This document shows positions 42,794-53,380 of a stretch of 64,000 bases of DNA, piece after piece. The stretch is from contig NC_064041.1 of NCBI RefSeq assembly GCF_932526225.1, forward strand, positions 8,678,313 to 8,742,312, read 5' to 3'. A program made the position numbers and the translations under genes. The number at the start of each line of letters is the position of its first letter. Position 1 is the stretch's first letter. Under the pieces are notes generated by a model, which searched no databases, was not told where the DNA came from, and was given only the letters and a program-made list of their open reading frames with translations. Source of the DNA: Nematostella vectensis. Its lineage: Eukaryota; Cnidaria; Anthozoa; Actiniaria; Edwardsiidae.

Positions 42794-45700
42794 CTAGTCG
42801 AGACTACTGAGGCTACTGGCGCTCAGGTCAACGCTGCTGTTGCTAGGTGATATGGTGTTAATTGGCGGCAACTTCAGGAAATTCCATTGCTGTGGTGAAT
42901 CCAGATTTGAGGTGTTTACAGTCAAAGGTGTGGCACTAAGACGTTGCCCATGGTGGAAGGTGTTGACGTCACTCTCAGGCTGTATAACATGTGGCATACT
43001 ATTGCCATACGTGATGACACTTGTCTGCATGGGGGTGAAGTCTTTGGACATTGGGTCACTTCCACACCCATTGTTATAATTTACTACTTGAGGCTGTAGG
43101 TATCCATATCCACTTTGATGGGACATCAAATGCTGTCCTGGACCCATATGCATATGTGGCAAATATAATGGGCCTGGGCTTGACACCAAAGCTTGGGCCC
43201 GAGCAGTCCGCATAGGGTCATCAGTTAGCATGGGGGACACAGCCCTTTCTTCTTGAACTTGTTGGGATATTCTAAGAACATGGAATAGGCATTTAGTTTC
43301 TAATAACAATACATAAGAGCCTTTCTTTTTGCAAAGGTGGAAACATTGACTGTTAACACTAAAAATAACACTAAAATATGCCCCAAAAATGCTTTAGTCA
43401 ATTACTTTTCTAGGTCTATGCTGTCTAGTAGTTTCTAGTTAAACATACAATATTTTTATTGCCTTAGATACAATTAACAAGAATAGTCTAGATTCAAGTC
43501 ACTGGTATAAATAAATAAATTGCAAAATGGATGAAAAAGGATTTGTAATTGGGCATAAACCTCATTCTAGCTTGCTTTGTGTTTTGATGGTCTCGGTGAC
43601 TTCTCTTTCTGGATTGTGATGTTGAAGCTGGTGACAGTTTACGGGCAATCTGAAACCAATCACCATCACCCTCAGTTACCATAATTTAACCCTTGGCCAT
43701 CATTGCCCTAAAGGAACCACATCAATCAATGTACACCACCCTTATAACCAGCATAGAAAGCCCAAAATGCTTGGGATGATGAGGAATAGACACCTTGCAC
43801 CTGGAGTGAGGAATGGAGCAAATAAAGGAAAAGGTAGTTTTTTTTCCATAGTTTTCTGCCTCTTGGCTCACATAATACATCTATGCATGCACTGTTCATT
43901 TTACCCTAGTATATCAATTAAAATCAGCTTGCTCGTAAGATCACATTTCATAACAGTTTCCTCACGCCCTTGACCTAGACAATAAACATCACTTATATGG
44001 GGAAAATTACCCAGTTCCAAGGCTAAAAATCAAAGAAATTTCAATGAGAAGAAATACAGATCATTTAAGACAAAAGAAATGCTTCCTGCTAAACTTACTT
44101 CCTCTAGCTCTAAAATGATTGACACCTCAACTTGCATGTGCAAGGCTTCTTGTCTAATCAGAATGCGATTTGCCTTGGCATGAAACATTCACGGAGTGCA
44201 AGCCCTCGTGCCTTTGGGGCTTGCTACCACCACACCGCTCTTAGGGATCATTGCCCTTAGTAACTGCCACCCTCAGTGACCATTATACCCTTATTGACTG
44301 TCACCCTTGGTTATTATCGTCACTCTAAGCAACCATCCCCATCATTGACCAATACCTCTAGTGACCATTGCCATCAGTGACCATCATTCTTAGTAGCTTT
44401 TACCCTAACTGACAATTACCCTTAGCAGCTACTACCACCCTCAGTGCCCTTCAGCCTCAGCCACCATTTAGCTTAATGATAACCACCCTTAGACCATCCT
44501 TACTCTTAGCAACCATCTCAACATTGACCACCACCCTTAGACCATCCTTACTCTTAGCAACCATCTCAACATTGACCACCACTCTTAGTGACCACCGCCC
44601 TTAGTAAATGCCATCCTTAGTGACCCCACCCTTAGTAACCCCCACCCTTAGTAACTGCCATCTTTAGTGACCCCCAGCCTTAGTAACCACTACCCTTAGT
44701 AACTGTCATCCTTAGTGACTACCACCCTTAGTAACTGCCATCCTTAGTGACCCCACCCTTGGTAACCACTACTCTTAGTAACTGTCATCCTTAGTGACCA
44801 CCACCCTTAGTAACTGTTACCCTTAGTAACTGCCATCCTTAGTGACCCCCACCCTTAGTAGCCACCACACTGAGTAACTGCCATCCTTAGTGACCACCAC
44901 CCTTTGTAACTGTCACCCTTAGTAACTGCCATCCTTAGTGACCCCCACCCTTAGTAGCCACCACACTGAGTAACTGCCATCCTTAGTGACCACCACTCTT
45001 TGTAACTGTCACCCTTAGTAACTGCCATCCTTAAGGACCACCACTCTTAATGACAACCACCCTTGGTAACTGCCATCCTTAGTAACCACCACCCTTAGTA
45101 ACTGCCATCCTTAGTGACCACCACTCTTAATGACAACCACTCTTGGTAACTGCCATCCTAAATGACCCCCACCCTTAGTAACCACCACCCTTAACAACTG
45201 CCATCATTAGTGACCACCACTCTAAGTGACCACCACCCTTAGTAACTGCCATCATTAGTGACCACCACTCTTAATGACAACCACTCTTGGTAACTGCCAT
45301 CCTTAGTGACCATCACCTTAGTAACCACGTGGTGCACCACCCTTACAAACCATCACCTTGGTGAACCACAAATCTTATTGGATCTTGTTCTTGCTAAGTT
45401 TGATAATTATAATTGGTATATAATATATAATTGGTATATACAAACCTCCTCCATGACTGGGGGCGGTATCCTTTCGTTCACCAGCCGAACAAACTTCACT
45501 GTCATCTCCAGTATCTTTATATAATATATTGATTTAAATAAATATTTCCATAAAAAAGGAGCTGTAGTATATTTTGTGATAAAATATTCTTGCTTAGAGC
45601 AAGATTCATAAAATGTGATCTAGGGGTGAGGGAAGTTCTAAGGGTGAGTCAAATGGGTCATCCCTCCCCCCATTTTGTGATGACATTAACAATAAATATT

Positions 45701-48700
45701 ATAACAATAAATATTAATATAATTAATACTATAATTAATATAATAATGATAATAATAATATTAATAATAATAATCTATTTTTCTCTTAAGGGTCCAAAGC
45801 GTGATCTGTGTTGGCTTTGTGAAAAGATTAAAATAAACAAAAAACGAGTTTGTTGAATGCCTGTTTTGTTAAACATTTATTTTAAGCATTAGCTTAAATA
45901 AGGTATACTGTACTAAAGAAAATGACTAAACAGAAGAAAAAACAGGTTTTTTTCAAACAAATGTTCAATAGAATGTTCAATATTTTCGAAACATGAGCCC
46001 AAACAAGCCAACACACTTACAGATGCCATGTCTGTCTTCTTGCCTGTAACATTGGGAAGAAGGAAGCGGAGCTGGTCACAACTCTCCTTTATCCTTTCCC
46101 TGTTCAAATAACAGTTAAAAATAAAATGAAAATATTTTAGTAATATGGTGTTTATTATGAGCCATGCTGGCCTGTGCTGGGTGTGAGAAGTTCCCACAAA
46201 CCAAAAAATTAATTTAAAAAAAAATAAACCTAACAAGAACAAGATACTCATGTTTCAGTCTTAGGGGTGGTCTTGAAGATATGTGATCAGAACTATTGTT
46301 CAAAAAAATAATACATTGGATTCTTGTTTTATAAGTCTATTCTTACAAAGGTCAAACAAATCAATTCCAGGTCAGAACCAGAATAGCAGCGATAAAAAAG
46401 GAATCAAATCAACCATAGCTTGCAAACATCTGTAGGTGCAGCATTCAAATGCTCCATCAGACTTCACAATTTCCAGGAGCCCTCTCCTAATATAATAGCT
46501 GTATTTTTTTTTATAAAAATACAAGCAAGCCGGTTAAGGGGTCATGGGTTAAGATTCTAAAGCTCATTGTACTACCTCTGACACCATGTTAAAAAATTAC
46601 CAGTTTTGTTGCCATTTTTATACTCAATGTTCAATACAATACTGCAACACTCGACCCTTTGTCACCTTCTTATCCTCTCCTTTGAACTATGCTTTGTCAA
46701 ATCGTCTTCAACGAGTGTTATCTTCATATCCTTGGATCCAGGGGTACCACTCACAATATATGCTGGCGTTCCCACTGATTGCATCTTTCCAGCAGAGTAT
46801 GAATGCAAGTTGTCAGCAACAGGGGGCGGGTTGCCTCTCCTCTCAAGTATCTTACCACCAGCCACTGAGGATGCAAACGGATGTCGCAGAACTGGACGGC
46901 ATGGTATTGATGATGACATACCACTGCTGTATGGGTGCATTGCTTGATTAAGTTGTCGCAATTCCATGTGCTGACCTGGAAAAGATTCCATGGCACGTTG
47001 GGAGCTGCATCCAGGATATGGTAAACTATTCTGCAAGTGGCTTGCACAATGAGCCTGAGTTGCATAACTCATTGAAGGGGAAGCTGATCTATAGCTAGGG
47101 CATGGTGCTGTGATGGATCCAGGAATTCTGGGCCCATAACCTGTTGATTGTGTTTTAGAAGGGTCTTGTAATGGTTGTGTTGCAGAAGTGTCTTTGATAG
47201 ATGTGTTTGAAGTCATCATGTTTGACTGGTGACTATAATCTGAGAAGGCTTGGGTACACATAAGGCTGGGATTCATGCTTGATTCATGCTGAAGTCCTGT
47301 GGGTTGCTCTTGGTCTCTGTTGAAAATGAAAAATAATGTTCAGCAAAGGCAGATGGTGGACTGATAGGGAAAAGTGGATGGTTGGCTTATATAATAAAAT
47401 CCATCCCCCATTTTAATGTATTATTCACTAATTTTCATTTTCATTAATTTGCCCACTCCCCCTTTATAGTGTCTTTATAGTTTATCCATCAGTGTGTTCA
47501 GGCTCAATCTCATGTTGAGTGTCATAATGAGATAATGTATTTCAATGGGCAGCCCTAGAGTTTCAAGGGCCACAAATACATAGTCAGAACTATGAACACA
47601 CAATAGATTTAAAATGTAAAACAAAAGTTTACTTACACAAATCTTATAAACAGGGGTTTTATTACACCCCAACGGCCGGCAGAGGCGCCAGCTATTTTCC
47701 ACAGAGCGCAGGCTACATTTAAAAAAAAAGTTCATTTAAGTTTTATTTGAACTAATAAAATAACTTCCACCCCCTCTAATTATCTATCTCTTCCACCTCA
47801 TTTGAAACTTATTGAAACCCCTGTATAATGCTTGCATATTTTATGCTTTTACTTGTTTGAATGGCAAAGGACAAAATCATCACTTAGAATATATATATTT
47901 ATGGAAATTATCTGTTTAAAATCAACAAGATGCAATAACTAACCATATCTACCTTCGAATCTGCTCACAACTCTGCACATGGGCCACCAGCATAGCCTGT
48001 TCCTCTGTCTCCTTTATTATTTCTGCTGCCTTACGAGCAGTGATAACCTCATCTTCAGGACTCTCTGGAGTCAGAGGCATCCCTACAGATATAACCTATA
48101 TGTTTAAACAATGTCGATCATCCACTCCTTTGTTATTGTTTATCATTAAAAATACAGCAGTTTATTCGCAAGAAAACTTCAAAATAACAATCTACGAATG
48201 AAGTCTTGTATGTTATGATGATATTTGATTGAAAATATATTGGTTACTTGCTTAAATTAGCTGATGGAAATGGATGCTTTGTGTGACTTGTCATTGAGCA
48301 ATAGCATAAAATGGCAGTGTGATTGACCTTCTTTAAGTTATAATAGTTGTAAGTGTATTCTTTGGGCCATTGGGGCTCAGATATACTTGCCTTTACATGA
48401 GCTTTGTTCTGCCCATTTAAGAAGGAGCTGAGTGATGTCACTCACTTTTAATGGCAGTTGTAGGGTATCATTCAGACCCTGGGAACTTAGGTCTTCTCCT
48501 GAAAATCAAAATACTTCTAAAAAAAACGTTTACAATAATCTATGGAAAGGTCAACTCTTAGTAAACAATAACCTCAAAGTTTGATTGCAAACATTAAATA
48601 TTGCAACCAAATAATAATGTGTGTGATGCACACCACCCAATGAAATTCACACTACATGGTTGATAGATAACTTGTGTTACTATTCATATATATATATATA

Positions 48701-50961
48701 TATATATATATGCCCGGAATGCCCGCACTTAATGAGTACGAGATTTAGCATGTAAGATTAACCAGTTAAAGATGGTAACACGGCCAGCGTCCCTTTTTCT
48801 TCCCCAATGCAAGTTAATGAGGTACAATAGGAGATGTATCCATCTAATCGGCAATCTCCAATATTGAACACACACACACCAATAGAAAATATAGCAATAG
48901 CTTGTCAAAATCAGGCGATGGAAATTGATGCTTTCTCAAACTTGCTATTTTGATAGTACAATAAATTGGCAGCTGATAGCAACCCTTTAACAACATTTAA
49001 AGAATTTGTGGAGAACATGGGATAAACATTTTGTCAAACAAAGCAAAAGTAGCGGGTAAAGTCCAACCTTTCTATTTTTGTTAACAAGGAGTACTGCATA
49101 ATATTTAATGAAAATTAAGGATAACAGAAGATGGGGATTTGTGAAAGGGGGGTGTTAATATTAAATAATTTCTCTAGGATCTGGGAAATCATGCACTGTT
49201 GATTACATTAAAAAATTAAGAGATGGGGATGGAGAAAAGTTACATGGTATATCATTACTGCTGTGCACCTCTAAGTCTTTAAGGACACCCCCCAAAGGAT
49301 TTTCAAGAGCTATTACACCCCTAACTCTACCCCTATGCACATACAATACCTGTGTAGTCAGCAGGTGTTATACCAATAATAGAGGTGGTGTTGTTCAGAG
49401 ATCTTGAGTCGTATCTAACAATAATGACTAAGGTGAGAATCACTTTACCCCTTTTCCCACTTAGTTACTAAAGGGTGTGTGTCTGGGTGGGAGGGGGAAG
49501 GGGTCAACAACATGCTTGAGAAACATTGATATGATATTGCTTTTAAAATGGCAATGCACGTCCACAGTGGTCAGGCCCGTAGCCAGGATTTTGAGCGGGG
49601 TGGTTCGTTTATTCATTTCAGTGGACCAAATTTCTGGTATACCCCTCTCCTCGCCTTATCGCATCAGGCAATCAATATTGTATTTGAAATGTTATTAATA
49701 GGGTACTTTTAAACATCTAGCGATAATAATATAGATAATTATTATAAATAGATTTCTATAGTCATTTTAAAGACATATTGTTGTCCACGATATATCTTAG
49801 GCCAAACGTTCTATATTTGGCTAAACTGCAGAATACCCATCCACTTATTTGCATTTTCCTTGTATTTACTGCCTCGTTCTATAGAAATCGAGGTGTGAAG
49901 TCTCATTGTTAACTCATTGTGGACGGGTATTTTGCAGTTGCTCCATATATTTTTGTTTGCTATGAGCGGACCTTCAAGCCGGGTGGGGGGGGGTTCGTCC
50001 AAACCCCCCTGGCTACGGGCCTGGTGGTCTACTCTGATACGGCCCAAATAAAGGCCAAATATGATATTTGCAGGTTAACATTTACTGAATTTTGGTCGTC
50101 ACTGGTGGAAGTAGCATGTATACATAAAGGAAAACTGAGAATTCCCTGCTACAATTCAAATTCTGGAATCTTATTTTGTCTGCTGTTTTGTTTTTTTTCA
50201 CCTGCGCGTAAACATTTTTACTTTATTGAATTTTCGACGGCATTGATGGGAGTCGCACGTATACATATAATAAAAAGAACTGAGAATTTTCCGGTACTTC
50301 TCAGCTTGCAACAAATGTAGTGATGTTTGCATGAATGATAAAGTCGAACTAGTAACATCTACAATATAATGTGTTTAGACCACAGTTGTGCTAGACTACA
50401 AAATTCAGGGCCCCATCCAAACGTTTTTAGGTTTTTATTGTAAGCCACCGATCCTAGTCAAACATACCTTACATTGGAGCAAATCTTTTGAAGACATCTC
50501 TCCTCCTTAGCGCAACGAACATCTACCAAAAGAAGTCCAAATCTCTCGGTGTTGCAGAACGCCGGAACTTCGCTTGGCAAGCATGCAGCGTGTTTTATAT
50601 TCAACCCAGACGAAGCCTCGTCTATAAGTTTCTGGATTTCTTTCGCTAATTCCAAGCCAATAATAAGTATTTTCTGAACAGGTTCCTACGAAAAGAGCAA
50701 ACTTCGTATAAATTTCTCGTTTATTTCGCAAGAAAGCAGTAACGGTAAATATTGAGAAGCAATTAAGACCTTTAGTGTTGAGTCCCCTTGAAAGAACTCT
50801 TCTAGGGATTCAATTTTTTCTGAACTCTCGTTTTCATGCGGTAAATTGTCCTCTATTAGCTCTACAACAACTGGCGAATGTTTCCTATCTTTGTCGTCCT
50901 TCGAAGAGCCGCTCGTAAAACACTCTGTGAATAAATTTCTACGAGCTGACGAAGACTCCAT
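42794..50961 (-). CDS. SOHLH-type basic helix-loop-helix transcription factor
   Basis: Exons, in transcript order: 50770-50961, 50468-50685, 49350-49427, 48391-48498, 47953-48082, 46666-47316, 46021-46099, 45446-45514, 43561-43649, 42794-43271 (TAG). The bHLH spans three exons: SSKERIRR, then ERIKESCDQLRFLLPNVTGK and KTDMAS, then ILEMTVKFVRLVNE. The pattern RRERIK.xCDQLR.LLP and the PVM after helix 2 fit SOHLH2 best. Exons 2-4 encode an alpha/beta stretch (KILIIGLELAKEIQKLI, GLLLVDV, SDITQLLLKWAE) like the N-terminal domain of SOHLH2. In vertebrates SOHLH1/2 direct early germ-cell differentiation; that role here is inference. Exons 2 (ends phase 2) and 3 (needs phase 1) do not join, so one short exon is probably unplaced between 49428 and 50467. 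The remaining junctions agree. Length is about 695 residues against about 425 in human SOHLH2; the extra is Ser/Pro/Gln-rich sequence either side of the bHLH. Confidence 0.85.
44236..45345. repeat. Minisatellite of 15-16 bp modules
   Basis: Modules CTTAGTAACTGCCATC and CTTAGTGACCACCAC alternate irregularly for about 1.1 kb, less regularly at the left end. It occupies the intron of the SOHLH-type gene between the helix-2 exon (45446-45514) and the next exon (43561-43649). Confidence 0.93.
45446..45514 (-). CDS. Helix 2 exon of the SOHLH-type gene
   Basis: This 69-bp, phase 0-0 exon encodes ILEMTVKFVRLVNERIPPPV then MEE. It follows DMAS in the spliced product and completes the bHLH. It is too short to stand out as an ORF and was found from splice sites and family pattern. 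The donor is GTTTGT. Confidence 0.88.
46021..47316 (-). CDS. Basic region and helix 1 exons of the SOHLH-type gene
   Basis: The 651-bp exon 46666-47316 encodes a Ser/Pro/Gln-rich stretch ending DLTKHSSKERIRR. The split Arg codon joins to exon 46021-46099, which encodes ERIKESCDQLRFLLPNVTGK then KTDMAS. Together they make the basic region, helix 1 and loop. The cysteine before DQLR is a SOHLH feature. The donor is GTAAGT and the acceptor TTGAACAG. Confidence 0.9.
48110..48320. repeat. Dispersed repeat, copy 2
   Basis: It is similar to 29385-29590 along its whole length, in the same orientation. A third partial copy (GCGATGGAAATTGATGCTTT) is at about 48890-48975. It lies in the intron of the SOHLH-type gene whose donor is GC. 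Confidence 0.85.
48686..48711. repeat. (AT)n microsatellite
   Basis: About 26 bp of AT dinucleotide in an intron of the SOHLH-type gene. Confidence 0.95.
49572..50023. mobile_element. 452-bp MITE with target duplication
   Basis: The left end is CAGGCCCGTAGCCAGGATTT and the right end is CCCCCCTGGCTACGGGCCTG, an inverted repeat of about 17 bp. GTGGT flanks both sides as a likely 5-bp target duplication. Internally, CAGAATACCCATCCACT mirrors TGGACGGGTATTTTGCAG. It sits in the SOHLH-type intron that appears to lack one small exon. Confidence 0.85.
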
Positions 50962-52793
50962 TTTGTACTTTTGAGGCAGATATTTCTGGCCAAAATTTAG
51001 CCCACTAAAGACTTGAATAGCTGAATAAGCGGTCTACAAAGCAGAGGATTTGCTCAGCCGTATTTTGCTAGCGTTTCGGCACGGCTTGCGTGCTACGCTT
51101 TTTGGAGTGTTGCTCAGTGCTTCACGTGCGCTCAAAACTCTATTCAAATTTTACCGCGGCTCGCCTCGTGCATGGCGCGCTACTTAAAACACTGACGCAT
51201 CCAATCAGGAGCCAGAACAAGCTGGGGGAAAAGTGGGGGTGGAATGATGGATGCATCAGCAAACAAAGCACAAAGCAACGTATGTTATCAATTCTTATCA
51301 ATCAAAATCAAGTAGCCTCACAAGAATTCCGATTTTAATCTTTTTTTTTTTTCAAGTTTTGATATCGATAGATAATCGATGATTACATTTCAATCAATTT
51401 TCATCAATTAGTACCTATTATCTATCCTATCAGTTAGTTACGTTGGGCGTAAATGTTTCAGAAAAAGTCTAGTTCTTTTGTACACTTGAAGCAGCAAGCC
51501 TAAGACGTTCTTGTTGAGGATTCTTCAACTGGCCAGGAAATTAATATTTCTAATATTTCTACAACACTTGCAGGTCCACTTGAAGCGAAAAAGACGAAAA
51601 ACCTTGACCAAGTTCGCGAAATTTGATTCTTAACCTTTCCTAGTAAATGTATTTTCCATCCTTACAATAGGACACTAAAAGTAAAGAATACTATAGAGAT
51701 TTGTTTTCAATTTTCGCCAACTTACGCACACTGCAAACACCGGCACGCGTTATTTCAAATGAGCGCGGTTTTTATTTTTCAAAATACTGCTTTCGTTGTT
51801 TGTTTACGTTAAAGAAAACAAATTTCCCATAGTTTTCCGTGGTATGTACTTTTATACATCACGATGTTCGTAACCTCATGATCGAAATTTACTGCAGAAC
51901 TCCACAACATTTCGATCACGGAAAACTATGAGAAATTTATTAAAAATAGATTTAACCATTGTCCATAAAGGCGGAGCTCCTGAATAGACATATTTTTACA
52001 AACTGTGTAGACGATGCAAAATTAAAATAAGCAATAAGCGTAATAATTGAAATGGAAATGGAAATGACTACAGAAACTACTCTAGTACCAGCGGCTCCAG
52101 CTCGAGAGCTTCTACCGGCGTGTGAAGCTCGGGCCTCTGGAACACAGGGTAGACAGAAAACAACAATGAATCTGTCTCGCTTGTGTACGAGACTGAAATT
52201 CCCGCCAAACATCCGCTCGACCAATCGGTTTGCACCGAGTAGGAGCTCCGCTAAAATGCAATAGGGCGATTTATACTTGCGATTTTTATGTAAAGTATGA
52301 TTTTTAAAATAAATCTTTTAAACTAAAGTTTAAAAGGTACAATAAGCATTATGAGGAAATCGGAGCCGTTTTCACCATCACCACTTAACACAGGTTTTCA
52401 AGACCATCAGGACTAGGCAAATACAGGTTGGGATGTCATGTCGAACAGAGGAAATGGAATAATACACAGTGAGAGGGTTCGGTACTCGAGTTACAAATAT
52501 AAGCTTCTGTTTCGCTTGTTGTTAGAGGATATGGACTAAATTGTGTAAGAAGTGTTTTGGGGATTCCCTAAAACATAAATTCCGAAAGGATTCTGAGACA
52601 GACGCAAAAACATACATTGAAATACATTTGTCTTTTTTTATATTGCTCCATTAATTAATCAAGATTCTAGAAGAAAACAAGCGAAGTTTTCCCTCGTAAG
52701 TCAGTTCTTATGCGCTCTTTTTTTAAGGACGTCTAATTTACAGTTGAGTTGATTTTTGGAGCTGAAGATGTTCTTAACGGTGTTCTTGGATTT

Positions 52794-52818
52794 TAATAAT
52801 AATAATAATAATAATAAC

Positions 52819-52912
<94 letters not shown>

Positions 52913-52931
52913 TAGTAATAATAATAATAAT
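52794..52931. repeat. (TAA)n microsatellite
   Basis: About 135 bp of TAA triplets with two interruptions (CTAAT near 52817 and AAATAGT near 52909). Confidence 0.97.
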
Positions 52932-53196
52932 TAGTTTATTAACCATTATCATAGTCTAGGACTAAATTACATGGGTGGTCAGCAAACATATAGGAATTTA
53001 TACATATTTGTAAGTGACAAATTGGGCAAGACGTTCAGTCCTAGGAATGCATATATAAATAGTATACCCAATGAACCATTAGGAAGGGATTTACACAAAT
53101 GATCAAAACAATGATATATAAGGTTATTATTATGAACACACTTTCATTTCTGTATTCTAGAACGCTTCAGACTATCCGGGACTCGGCATGTTCTTA

Positions 53197-53380
53197 GGGC
53201 TGGCTAAACTAGGCGACATATCGCGTGCGACATGTAGCGTGCGATGTCTCCTAAATGTTTCCTAGTTTAGCCACTACCAAAAACATGTGGTGCGCGCCAA
53301 ATTTTGTAGAGCGCGACACGAAAATGTTTCTCAGCTATCCAAGATATCTTACTCGACATATCGCCTATTTTAGCCAAGCC
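53197..53380. mobile_element. MITE with GGCTGGCTAAACTAGGCGA terminal inverted repeats
   Basis: The left end GGGCTGGCTAAACTAGGCGA matches, with a few changes, the reverse complement of the right end (TCGCCTATTTTAGCCAAGCC). Inside, CCTAGTTTAGCC at about 53261-53272 also mirrors the left end, giving a nested hairpin of about 70 bp. Confidence 0.7.

Noticed and set aside
48315-48408. Alternative exon reading NKAHVKASISEPQWPKEY in the SOHLH-type gene
   Set aside because: It can follow a GTGAGT donor in phase 0, but it ends in phase 0 whereas the next exon needs phase 1, and it runs into a dispersed repeat. The GC-donor model fits both phase and family pattern.
51952-52264. Overlapping ORFs of 70 and 90 codons in a locally GC-rich patch
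   Set aside because: There is no known domain, no splice partners and mixed reading on both strands. The patch may be regulatory or a repeat but cannot be supported as a gene.
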